From: Alteromonadaceae bacterium 2753L.S.0a.02
Lineage (GTDB): Bacteria > Pseudomonadota > Gammaproteobacteria > Pseudomonadales > Cellvibrionaceae
DNA: 64,000 bases
Reading direction: 5' to 3'
Assembly: GCA_007827375.1 (NCBI GenBank)
Contig: VISH01000002.1
Span: forward strand, 124,001-188,000
Both the position numbers and the translations under genes were made by a program. Under the pieces are notes generated by a model that saw only the letters and a list, made by a program, of their open reading frames with translations, was not told the DNA's origin and made no database searches. Positions 11,601 through 17,535 of this stretch are shown here, in pieces. Within the stretch, counting starts at the first letter, position 1. Each line of letters begins with the position of its first letter.

Positions 11601-12148
11601 GCCAATTTAATGCGGTGCAGGGCCTTTCCGGTGCTACGCTGATGGGTGACGGTAGTGTGGTTGTTATTCTCGATCCCCACGCTCTGATGCGTAAGGAAAT
11701 GGCCAACGCCAATATCATCGAAATGAAATTGCGCGAAGAATTGGCACCAGTCGAAGTTCCTGACGATACGCCAAAAACGGTTATGGTGGTGGATGATTCG
11801 GTTACCGTGCGTAAGGTAACCAGCCGCTTTCTGGAACGTGAAGGCTTTAATGTAATAACCGCAAAAGACGGTGTCGACGCCCTGCGTATTCTGCAGGAAG
11901 AAATTCCTGATTTGATGTTGCTCGATATCGAAATGCCGCGAATGGACGGCTTTGAAGTTGCGAAGAATGTGCGTAACAGTAGCCGATTGAATCATCTACC
12001 GATCATTATGATCACCTCCCGGACGGGAGAAAAGCACAGGGAGCATGCGATGAGTCTGGGTGTTAATAATTATCTTGGTAAGCCCTACCAAGAAGATCTT
12101 TTGCTATCCAGCATTGCCGAACTGCTGGTTCCGGCAAGCGGAGGATAA
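5645..12148 (+). CDS. chpA: Giant hybrid CheA-like histidine kinase ChpA (PilL)
   Basis: Central kinase of the Pil-Chp system, 2167 residues. The N-terminal half is a string of histidine-phosphotransfer-like modules. Three have a clean HTLKG signature, with histidines at about residues 689, 864 and 1412. More divergent modules include HQVHGSLQM near residue 50 and LHDIRGGLEMI near 475. Between modules 2 and 3 is a long Asp/Glu/Ser-rich linker (about residues 1100-1360). The catalytic core follows, with dimerisation helices, the N box HMLRNAVDHGIE near 1740, then DDGRGVD and GRGVGMDVV. A CheW domain spans about 1880-2020, and a C-terminal receiver has its phosphoacceptor at Asp2094 (LLDIEMPRMDG). 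The P. aeruginosa protein is longer and carries more phosphotransfer modules. chpB follows after only 5 bases. Confidence 0.95.
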   Translation: MSEKRNFAALDWVIDEISETLKDARQALEAFVEDSKDSTKMRFCLTYIHQVHGSLQMVEFHGASLLAEEMEHLAQALMESKVTSVPEAQEVLMRSLLQLPTYLDHVKAQKEDNPGLVLPLLNDLRAVRNQSYLSETNLFSPDLQMVNELHGSRHPITSDKTKLQQVLKKLREMYQFAAASVLRGIKVEENLVYLDKVFSRLEALTVGTACYPIWEVSAALIEGLLRDDIELSVAVRGLLRHLARELRVMGEKAPGALDFPPRESLLKNLLYYVARAEAGGKKINRVKARYNLDNALLDGVTIGDSNDKETLSAPDPEAIRSVVVALNEEINTIKHALDLCISGHGVPEDLREVLPVVKRVADTLAVLGIGDLRKQVNAQTEVITQLSEQNSFDEDSLMGVAGKIIEIEHRLEAIAKVVGTNRDLASVNEREIEIDQAKVTVIKECQHGLEQAKDAIVEYISSKWDSSHLLNVGSLLHDIRGGLEMIPLVRPANILDRCAAYIQEKLINGEAQPSWQSLDTLADAIASVEYYLERLLDDMEGDPDSLLDVAEQSVASLGYPLSGLPAGVAPLESAPLGEPEVTQSSAAAELVSNSEERVEQSVPGDGSAEEPAIEVSEPVAPTATVSLDSISVVDDEDDDLEDSDIDDEIVEIFIEEAGEVRETLDEYFPQWRSNQQDQDSLVVIRRAFHTLKGSGRMVEAHDIGELAWSIENMLNRVIDNTVSVGPPHAHIITLVLHLLPVLVEAFANKKKNPQKPLTEQYMAWAQSISEGNIPPELAAVPAGDSPALPDLSVRGTAALTPPVAAETPAAAELDDEDNENLVLWEIFSSEAQTHLATMEAFIAAMEADAPLYSPPSDDFQRALHTLKGSAKMAQVTQIAAMAEPLEGFAKELISFQEDINEDILQLYRDCVAYTREGLAQIEAGETVEIRQVDQFVARTAELRELAVGHLIRLKEMEKDGQKQVDPRLLSIFMAEEMNLLLDSDQIISEWQEQGSDFQQINPVVAELNTLEAGAEQANLPDMAGLSAQLRTLYEQAQAGQQPLNEDYFAILSAGHNALLDMVDAVAAGQNVVAPPEEITSALASLIHNGSLLPAMHPETESVAPEAVSELPLEAEAEEKDSADEELVIDFDTPLPSNVITGDFSGAAPPAESRDSVELVDEDPYGEFHIQSEDDSGDEALDLHLEDEHEHLESHDSLDSGMELIEEEDDGSEFESELTLDDVSVDLSLPSEEELQSPLADLPLVDQEEASEEDNELSLASDEQLPEIEISEDEFSFESPVAEEPLSDAQSEDELLFEQPSAEELSFELTDTEEPIVEQTFSDDVSSGDEQIVPPVDSVSPSELPDTEEPPAVAVSGLLDPIDVNDEDFDQDILEIFLEEAEELIEQLDEAVHTWEGDWGDLSQAEEIKRVLHTLKGGARLAGMANLGELTHNYESFLIASDLSTVDDPFFQKMHGFQDQVLSGVRAIQTFMSGDMQSAEASAVVTDEPVIPDTDTATSEPQFSEAAQTDTLPSGTAAESNIVPFAPKPKSQDQGEFSMPTVGGGGGQAAVRKPSGPQEVVKVAADLLEELVNLAGETSINRARIEQQVNDFSNSLDDIDATLFRLQEQLRRLDIETEAQVLFRQEQMAAHEEFDPLEMDRYSQLQQLSRSLIESASDLIDLRQTLTDNIRDTETLLLQQSRINTTLQEGLMRSRMVPFSRLVPRLRRIVRQVAGELGKNVSFELDNVEGELDRSVLERMVPPLEHMLRNAVDHGIETPEKRAEAGKSETGRIVLTLGREGGDVILRLADDGRGVDLRRVREKAIERGLMTADAELSDFDIMQFILHAGFSTAEKVTQISGRGVGMDVVTSEIKGLGGSVTINSKWGKGTEIIVRLPFTVSVNRALMVEIGQDIYAIPLNTIEGIVRVSPFELEHYYTTEEARFEYAGENYQVRYLGSMLNAELLPQLDGHALPLPVLLVRSAENTMAVQVDNLLGSREVVVKSLGSQFNAVQGLSGATLMGDGSVVVILDPHALMRKEMANANIIEMKLREELAPVEVPDDTPKTVMVVDDSVTVRKVTSRFLEREGFNVITAKDGVDALRILQEEIPDLMLLDIEMPRMDGFEVAKNVRNSSRLNHLPIIMITSRTGEKHREHAMSLGVNNYLGKPYQEDLLLSSIAELLVPASGG

Positions 12149-12153
12149 GAATT

Positions 12154-13089
12154 TTGGCCACCGAAGCCCTGCAATTTGGGTTGTTGGCCGATTCTCAAGC
12201 ACAACTGACTGATCTCGCGCAGTTAGTGGAAGCTTGTGGGCATCGTGTTGCTGTGAGTCTGCAGGCCCTTTCAGGCGCGCTACAGGTCGAGCTGCCCGAA
12301 GTCGATGCCTGGGTAGTACGCCTTAATCTTCAAGAAGACAGTGCTCTGGCATTCGTGGAGCGACTCGAAAGCCAGGATGTGCCGGTTATTTACGACGATA
12401 TCGAAAGTTACGGCAAGTTGGGGCTCAATGAACGTGTTAACCGTTTTTCGGCAAAGCTTCAGGTGTGTGCAGGTGCAGGTGGTAAAGACGAAGGGCGCCG
12501 CGCTGAAGAGATCTGGGTGCTCGCCGCATCTACCGGCGGACCAGAAGCGGTAGCTACGTTTTTTAGACACCTACCCGACGAATTAGACGGTGTCGCATTT
12601 ATATACGTACAACATATCAACCCAGAAATTAGCATAAGTCTGAAAAAAGCCTTATTGCTAAATACCCGCTGGCAGGTGGTTACCTGTGAGCGCTCCCGGG
12701 TGTTACGCGAGCGCAGTATTTATGTAGTGCCGCCCGACAATCAGGTGGAAATTTACGACAGTGGCGTGATTGCGCCAAACTCGACAGCCTGGTTGGGCGC
12801 CTACCGGCCGTCGGCCGATCAGGTGATGGCACGCGTCGCCCGGAAGTTTGCGGCGCGCAGTGGAGCCATTGTGTTCTCCGGTATGGGCGATGACGGTTCA
12901 AAAAGTTGTACCTATATGCGGCGTCTGGGCGGCGTAATCTGGGCTCAGTTACCGGATACCTGCGCAGTGGATTCCATGCCGGTGTCAGCCATTAAAACGG
13001 GCATGGTCAGTTATCAGGGGTCTCCGGAACGCCTGGCAAAGCAGTTTGTTTATGGCCGACATATGCCACCAAAGGCAGCCAATCGGTAA
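12154..13089 (+). CDS. chpB: CheB-like protein-glutamate methylesterase ChpB
   Basis: Predicted to remove methyl groups from PilJ, opposing PilK. The 311-residue protein has a C-terminal CheB esterase domain (about 125-300). The Ser of AASTGGPEA, the His of YVQHINPE and the Asp of GMGDDGSK form the expected catalytic triad. The N-terminal 105 residues occupy the place of a receiver domain but lack the acidic pocket and the phosphoacceptor: where an Asp is expected the text reads AWVVRLNL. The esterase may therefore not be switched by phosphorylation. The start is TTG at 12154, supported by GGAGGATAA just upstream; no better in-frame ATG exists. Confidence 0.9.
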   Translation: MATEALQFGLLADSQAQLTDLAQLVEACGHRVAVSLQALSGALQVELPEVDAWVVRLNLQEDSALAFVERLESQDVPVIYDDIESYGKLGLNERVNRFSAKLQVCAGAGGKDEGRRAEEIWVLAASTGGPEAVATFFRHLPDELDGVAFIYVQHINPEISISLKKALLLNTRWQVVTCERSRVLRERSIYVVPPDNQVEIYDSGVIAPNSTAWLGAYRPSADQVMARVARKFAARSGAIVFSGMGDDGSKSCTYMRRLGGVIWAQLPDTCAVDSMPVSAIKTGMVSYQGSPERLAKQFVYGRHMPPKAANR

Positions 13090-13119
13090 ATTTGTTAAGT
13101 AATTTAGGATTATGCATCC

Positions 13120-13602
13120 ATGAGTGGCGAGTTAACCGTTAACAAAGACGACACAGAAATTCCCTGTTTGTTGGTACCTCTATTGGGAACCACGTTGTTG
13201 TTGCCCACTGTAACTGTTGCTGAAATGGCACCGATGCGACCGGTGCAGTCCGTCGCCAATGCGCCGCAATGGATGTTGGGAAAGTACGAATGGCGTAATT
13301 CTTATGTGCCGGTCATCGTGTTTGAAGCGATTAATGGCGGAAAACTCACGCCACTCAATCCCCAGGGACGTATGGCTGTATTGAATAATACTGGTGTGGA
13401 TTCGCGCTTGCCGTTTCTTGCTATTCCCACTCAAGGTATTCCCCGCATGGTGCGTATCGCCGAAAATGATATTGTCGAGAATGCGCAGGCGTATAAAAAA
13501 GAGTTTGACGAGATGCCGGTGAAAGTGGGCTTGGAAGAAATGGTCATCCCGAATGTAACCGCGCTTGAAAAAGCGTATATTGCCACCGGTTTGCTGGACT
13601 AA
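13120..13602 (+). CDS. chpC: CheW-like protein ChpC
   Basis: Second CheW-type coupling protein of the Pil-Chp operon, 160 residues. The fold is recognisable in CLLVPLLGTTLLLPTVTVAEMAP, the Trp/Tyr-containing GKYEWRNSYVPVIVFEA and AVLNNTGVDSRLPFLAIPTQGIPRMVRI. In Pseudomonas ChpC is thought to link additional receptors to ChpA and is not essential for twitching. The gene starts with ATG 31 bases after chpB and ends the operon. It converges with hslO, 48 bases away. The gap contains a short perfect palindrome CGATAGCTATCG but no U-tract. Confidence 0.88.
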   Translation: MSGELTVNKDDTEIPCLLVPLLGTTLLLPTVTVAEMAPMRPVQSVANAPQWMLGKYEWRNSYVPVIVFEAINGGKLTPLNPQGRMAVLNNTGVDSRLPFLAIPTQGIPRMVRIAENDIVENAQAYKKEFDEMPVKVGLEEMVIPNVTALEKAYIATGLLD

Positions 13603-13650
13603 TCCCTTATCCTTCGCCGCTAAACGCTCAAATTCGATAGCTATCGTGGC

Positions 13651-14538
13651 TTAATGCATTTCGCCATGCTTAAACATCTGCTCGATATCTGCTGACTTGA
13701 ACGCGTAATGCTGCCCGCAGAAATGGCAGTCAATGCCAATTTTTCCCTGTTCCTCCAACAATGCCAAAGCTTCCTGCTTGCCCAGCGAAGCGATAGCGTT
13801 TTCACTGCGTTCACGGGTGCAACTGCATTTGAACTCGAAATTACGCGCTGGAAAAATACGACATAGCATCTCGTGGAAGAGACGATACAGCACGGTTTCG
13901 TGATCCAATGACAACAGTTCTTCCGCACTGACAGTGGCGGCCAGTTGCTCGGCCATGCGCCATTGCTCTTCGCGAAGTTCTGGGTCGCTTACCTGTTGAG
14001 CAGGCAAACTTTGCAACATCAAGCCCGCGCATTGGGTTTCACTGGCACACAACCACAGGCGGGTTGGTAACTGTTCCGATTGCGCGAAATAATAGCCAAG
14101 GCAATCGGCAAGGGTATCGCCTTCAACCGGCACGATGCCCTGGTAACGTTGCCCCTGAACCGGGTCAATAGTAATAGTCAGGACACCGTTACCCATGAGT
14201 TGCGGTAGTGTGAGCCCTTCGAGCGGCGTTTCTTGTGAGATGTTTTCAGCAGCTTTGGCAACAGCGCGTAAATGGCCCTGATTGCTACATTCAGCCACGA
14301 TTAAAGGCAGTGGGCCATCGCCGCGAACTTGCAATGTTAGTATGCCGTCGAATTTGAGAGTTTCACTCAGTAATGCAACCGCAGCAACAAATTCACCCAA
14401 AATGGGAAGTGCGGAATGCGGTATTTTTTGATGTGAGGCTATTTTCTGGAAGCTTTCGCTGAGCGTCGCGAGGTTGCCGCGGATATCCGTATTTTCGAAC
14501 AGAAAGCGGTGGGTGTTATCACTCATAAGATCATTCAT
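13651..14538 (-). CDS. hslO: Redox-activated chaperonin Hsp33
   Basis: Cytoplasmic holdase chaperone activated by oxidation, 295 residues (E. coli 292). The diagnostic zinc-binding cysteines are at the C-terminus: FKCSCTRE near residues 236-238 and DCHFCGQ near 269-272, the same spacing as in E. coli. The N-terminal portion contains THRFLFENTDIRGNLATL, and GDGPLPLIVAECSNQG is the expected substrate-domain text. It overlaps the end of hslR by 8 bases, so the two heat-shock genes are translationally linked. Confidence 0.96.
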   Translation of the reverse strand: MNDLMSDNTHRFLFENTDIRGNLATLSESFQKIASHQKIPHSALPILGEFVAAVALLSETLKFDGILTLQVRGDGPLPLIVAECSNQGHLRAVAKAAENISQETPLEGLTLPQLMGNGVLTITIDPVQGQRYQGIVPVEGDTLADCLGYYFAQSEQLPTRLWLCASETQCAGLMLQSLPAQQVSDPELREEQWRMAEQLAATVSAEELLSLDHETVLYRLFHEMLCRIFPARNFEFKCSCTRERSENAIASLGKQEALALLEEQGKIGIDCHFCGQHYAFKSADIEQMFKHGEMH

Positions 14539-14920
14539 CTAAATTAATGCGTTTAAATCGATGTATCTGGCGACGCTGCTTACTCGTTGGTTTACCCTGG
14601 CTAGCCAGCTGAGAATTGCCCATCGCTTTGCGTTGCTCTGCTTTGAGTGCCCGCGCCTTGATACTGGAGTCTGTTTCCTGGTAAAGCAACGCAGCTTCCG
14701 GTGCACTGCGACGTTGCTCAGAGAGTGCGGTTACTAAAACCACTTTCTCATCCCAGCCCTGGCGAATGGATAATTCCATGCCCACTTCAATGTCTTTGCT
14801 GGGTTTAAGGCGCTGCCCGTTGAGATGTACTTTACCGCCGTCAACCGCCTGTTTGGCAAGGCTGCGTGTTTTAAAAAAACGCGCAGCCCACAGCCATTTA
14901 TCGATTCTTACTTTATCCAT
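14531..14920 (-). CDS. hslR: Ribosome-associated heat shock protein Hsp15
   Basis: S4-type RNA-binding protein of 129 residues that recycles 50S subunits carrying a blocked nascent chain. The S4 domain is at the N-terminus: VRIDKWLWAARFFKTRSLAKQA, then GGKVHLNGQRLKPSKD and GMELSIRQGW. The C-terminus is basic (KPTSKQRRQIHRFKR), as in the E. coli protein. The ATG directly abuts the stop codon of the upstream nucleotidase gene, and its 3' end overlaps hslO, giving the classic yrfG-hslR-hslO operon. Confidence 0.95.
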   Translation of the reverse strand: MDKVRIDKWLWAARFFKTRSLAKQAVDGGKVHLNGQRLKPSKDIEVGMELSIRQGWDEKVVLVTALSEQRRSAPEAALLYQETDSSIKARALKAEQRKAMGNSQLASQGKPTSKQRRQIHRFKRINLDE

Positions 14921-15571
14921 TTAAGGCATGATTTCGTCGAAGTGAGAGATATCCAAAAACCGGTTGGATTTTCGAGCGGGTTTTTGGCTGTCGGGCGCAC
15001 AAATATGAACCAAGTGTGCTATGCCGAAACGCTCTGCACTGGCCAGCACGCGCGGTGTATCATCGATAAAAATGGTGTTAGCCGGGTCAAATTTTTCACG
15101 CTGATACAAGGTTTGCCAAAAGCCGCCATCCTCTTTGGGGAACTGGTATTCGTGGGATGAAATTACCAGGTCGAGCCATTGATCGATGCGGGTGACATCC
15201 AATTTTAACGACAGGCCCTTGGGGTGTGAGTTGGTGATCAGAATTACCTTTTTTTTGTGGTCACGTAGCGCGCGCAAAAAATCGTCTGCGTAAGGGCGAA
15301 TTTTGATTTTGTGCTGCACTTCCCGTTTAAGCGTGGGTATATCCATTTCCACCAACTGCGACCAGTGATCAAGGCAATACCACTGCAAAGTTCCCTCGTA
15401 TTGGTGTATATGATGCATCAAAAAGTCGTTGGCTTCCTGCGGAGTTATACCATTAGCTTCGGCGTATCGCATGGGCAAATGCGTTAGCCAAAAATAATTG
15501 TCGAAATGCAGGTCGAGCAGGGTGCCGTCCATATCCAGCAATACTGTGTCGATTTTTTGCCAGTCAATCAT
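14921..15571 (-). CDS. yrfG: HAD-family GMP/IMP nucleotidase YrfG
   Basis: Haloacid-dehalogenase phosphatase of 216 residues. The catalytic loop is LLDMDGTLLDL (motif I, residues 11-21), motif II is VILITNSHPKG, and motif III is FIDDTPRVL. The FDNYFWLTHLP segment after motif I, and its place upstream of hslR-hslO, match E. coli YrfG, which dephosphorylates GMP and IMP. Divergent from nudE with 38 bases between the two starts, so their promoters must overlap. Confidence 0.9.
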   Translation of the reverse strand: MIDWQKIDTVLLDMDGTLLDLHFDNYFWLTHLPMRYAEANGITPQEANDFLMHHIHQYEGTLQWYCLDHWSQLVEMDIPTLKREVQHKIKIRPYADDFLRALRDHKKKVILITNSHPKGLSLKLDVTRIDQWLDLVISSHEYQFPKEDGGFWQTLYQREKFDPANTIFIDDTPRVLASAERFGIAHLVHICAPDSQKPARKSNRFLDISHFDEIMP

Positions 15572-15580
15572 TGCTATAAT
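15572..15580 (+). promoter_or_regulatory. Extended -10 promoter for nudE
   Basis: TGCTATAAT is a perfect -10 hexamer with the TG extension, lying 30 bases before the nudE start. No good -35 is present at 17 bases, which is acceptable for an extended -10 promoter. It sits inside the 38-base gap shared with yrfG. Confidence 0.6.
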
Positions 15581-15609
15581 GCAGCGGTTTTTAAGTTTGG
15601 GGTGTCACT

Positions 15610-16161
15610 ATGCCGCGTAAGCCGGAAATACTCAATTGTCAGGAAGTCGCTCGCAGCCGTTTATTCCGTGTCGAGCAAGTGGATTTACGCTTCAGCAACG
15701 GCGAAGAGCGCGTTTACGAACGTTTGGCTTCCAGGGGGCATGCGGCGGTGATTGTGGTTCCTATGCTCGATGATCATACCGTATTGCTTATCCGCGAATA
15801 CGGTGTGGGTGTTGAAGATTACGAGTTAGGATTGCCAAAGGGTCGTGTTGAGCCAGGGGAAGACTTTCTGGTGGCTGCCAACCGGGAATTAATGGAGGAA
15901 GTTGGCTACGGAGCAACCGAACTGGTGCCGCTGAAAATGTTGAGTCAATCCCCCAGCTACATGCAACACCACACTCAGGTCATTCTCGCTAAAGGGCTTT
16001 ACCCACAAACCGCTGAGGGCGATGAACCCGAACCACTGCAAGTCGAAGCGTTTGCGATAGATACAATTGATCAGTTGGTGCTGCGGGAGGATCTCACTGA
16101 ATCCCGCAGTATCGCCGCACTGTATCTGGCGCGAGCTGCCCTCAACACCGCTCCGCTCTAA
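15610..16161 (+). CDS. nudE: ADP-compounds Nudix hydrolase NudE
   Basis: Hydrolyses ADP-ribose, NADH and related nucleoside diphosphate derivatives in the cytoplasm. The 183-residue protein contains a complete Nudix box from about residue 78: GRVEPGEDFLVAANRELMEE followed by VGYG, with all metal-binding glutamates present. The surrounding text GVGVEDYELGLPKG and LSQSPSYMQHHTQVILAKGL is typical of NudE. The gene stops 4 bases before cysQ starts, and the nudE-cysQ pairing opposite yrfG-hslR-hslO is a conserved gammaproteobacterial layout. Confidence 0.94.
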   Translation: MPRKPEILNCQEVARSRLFRVEQVDLRFSNGEERVYERLASRGHAAVIVVPMLDDHTVLLIREYGVGVEDYELGLPKGRVEPGEDFLVAANRELMEEVGYGATELVPLKMLSQSPSYMQHHTQVILAKGLYPQTAEGDEPEPLQVEAFAIDTIDQLVLREDLTESRSIAALYLARAALNTAPL

Positions 16162-16165
16162 TTGT

Positions 16166-16999
16166 ATGACCGTTGTCGACGAAATCTTGCTGCAGCAGGT
16201 TGCTAAAGCGTGTCTCGCTGCGGGTCGGGTGGTAGCAGAAGTTTTTAGCGGTTTTGATCATAAAGATATCGCCCTGAAAGGCGACAACTCACCGGTCACC
16301 AGCGCGGACCTGCGCGCGCATAAAATTCTGGTCGATGCGCTCTCAGACTTAACGAATTGGCCGATAATCTCTGAGGAAGCTGCGATTCCACCGCACACTG
16401 AAAGGCGTAGTTGGCAGCATTACTGGCTTATCGATCCGCTGGATGGAACACAGGAATTTATCGATGGTGGTGCAGAATTTACAGTAAATGTCGCGCTCAT
16501 CGAAAAGGGTAAACCTCGTATGGGAGTGGTTTATGCCCCCATGCTGGACTTGCTCTACAGTGGTCTACACAATTTTGGAGCTTGGAAATCCCATGCGAAT
16601 CGCACGCACAGTATAAGCACGCGTAAATTGTCTCCGCGTGTGGCTGCGGGTTTACCCATCGAACTGGTGTGCAGTCGCCGCCACGGCACCGCTGAAATTG
16701 CACCCCTGGTGGAATCGCTCGAACGTGCGTTGGGTTTGGTAGTTACTAAAAGCGTTGGCAGCTCACTGAAGTTTTGCTTGGTTGCCGAAGGCGAGGCTGA
16801 TCTCTACCCTCGTTTAGCGCCGACCCATGAATGGGACAGTGCCGCAGCGCAAAGTATTGTTGAAGCAGCTGGTGGTGCGGTAGTAACCAAGGATTTTTTT
16901 GCACTGCAATATAATCGCAAGGAAAGTTTATTGAATGATAACTTTTTTGTCTTAGGTGACATTGGTTACAACTGGAAGGCACTATTGTCCACCAGCTAA
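16166..16999 (+). CDS. cysQ: 3'(2'),5'-bisphosphate nucleotidase CysQ
   Basis: Mg-dependent, lithium-sensitive phosphatase of the inositol monophosphatase family that recycles PAP from sulfate assimilation, 277 residues. Metal-binding motifs are present: SEEA near residue 70, DPLDGTQEFI near 90-99, and WDSAAAQSIVEAAGG near the C-terminal third. The ATG at 16166 is 4 bases after the nudE stop, so it is probably coupled. The open frame continues upstream inside nudE but that part is not CysQ-like. A roughly 40-residue C-terminal extension ends in YNWKALLSTS. Confidence 0.93.
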   Translation: MTVVDEILLQQVAKACLAAGRVVAEVFSGFDHKDIALKGDNSPVTSADLRAHKILVDALSDLTNWPIISEEAAIPPHTERRSWQHYWLIDPLDGTQEFIDGGAEFTVNVALIEKGKPRMGVVYAPMLDLLYSGLHNFGAWKSHANRTHSISTRKLSPRVAAGLPIELVCSRRHGTAEIAPLVESLERALGLVVTKSVGSSLKFCLVAEGEADLYPRLAPTHEWDSAAAQSIVEAAGGAVVTKDFFALQYNRKESLLNDNFFVLGDIGYNWKALLSTS

Positions 17000-17207
17000 A
17001 AACAAATCTTAATAAACGCATTAGCGCGAAATTTTTTATAAAAAAATAATGTCGCGTGAAGTAACTTTTTTGACCAAAAGTGTTGCATGGTTACTGATCC
17101 TGACGGGATTTTTTACTATCCTTATCTGACCGGCGCACGAAGCACGGGTATGTCACCTCTAACGCCAGTAAACCCCCAATACATAATCAACGACGGAAGA
17201 AAGGGAT

Positions 17208-17423
17208 ATGAACCGCGCACACCAAATGCAACAACTCAGTGTGGCGTACAACAACACGTCACTTATGAGGCAACAATTAATTCGCGAAATCACCTGCCTG
17301 GAAAGACAATTAGAACGCTTGCGTTTAAGGGATGAACTGCTAGATTTTTCAACGTTGCAAACGTACGAAGAAATGATCTCCAGCCGCAAGGAGCTGCTTG
17401 ATAACCTCCCCTGGGGCGACTAA
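17208..17423 (+). CDS. Small charged helical protein, family not recognised
   Basis: A 71-residue protein, preceded by the ribosome site AAGGGAT directly upstream of the ATG. It is predicted to be mostly helix with a coiled-coil heptad in the middle (LIREITCLERQLERLRLRDEL), then a DFSTLQTYEEMI segment and a short acidic C-terminus. I do not recognise a family and assign no function. It lies alone between cysQ and a diguanylate cyclase, bounded downstream by a strong hairpin. The 208 bases upstream (17000-17207) are AT-rich (a run near 17030-17050), with no promoter I would defend. Confidence 0.65.
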   Translation: MNRAHQMQQLSVAYNNTSLMRQQLIREITCLERQLERLRLRDELLDFSTLQTYEEMISSRKELLDNLPWGD

Positions 17424-17449
17424 TCTGCCTTATACAGGCTCTTGAAAAA

Positions 17450-17483
17450 AAACGCGTTCAGTACCTTGGTATTGAACGCGTTT
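17450..17483. terminator. Strong hairpin between the small gene and the diguanylate cyclase
   Basis: AAACGCGTTCA at 17450-17460 pairs perfectly with TGAACGCGTTT at 17473-17483, and the interior GTACC/GGTAT extends the stem further. An A-tract (17445-17452) flanks it on the left, so the best intrinsic-terminator geometry (U-tract) is on the minus strand. It can stop minus-strand transcription arriving from cyaA as well as close the small gene. Confidence 0.6.
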
Positions 17484-17535
17484 GTCCATCTCTTCAAGCG
17501 GACCTGCTTTCCTAGTGTGCAAGAAGGCGCCCGTT

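Noticed and set aside
17087..17335. 82-codon plus-strand frame overlapping the start of the 71-residue gene
   Set aside because: It lacks a ribosome site and overlaps the better-supported small gene at 17208 in another frame.
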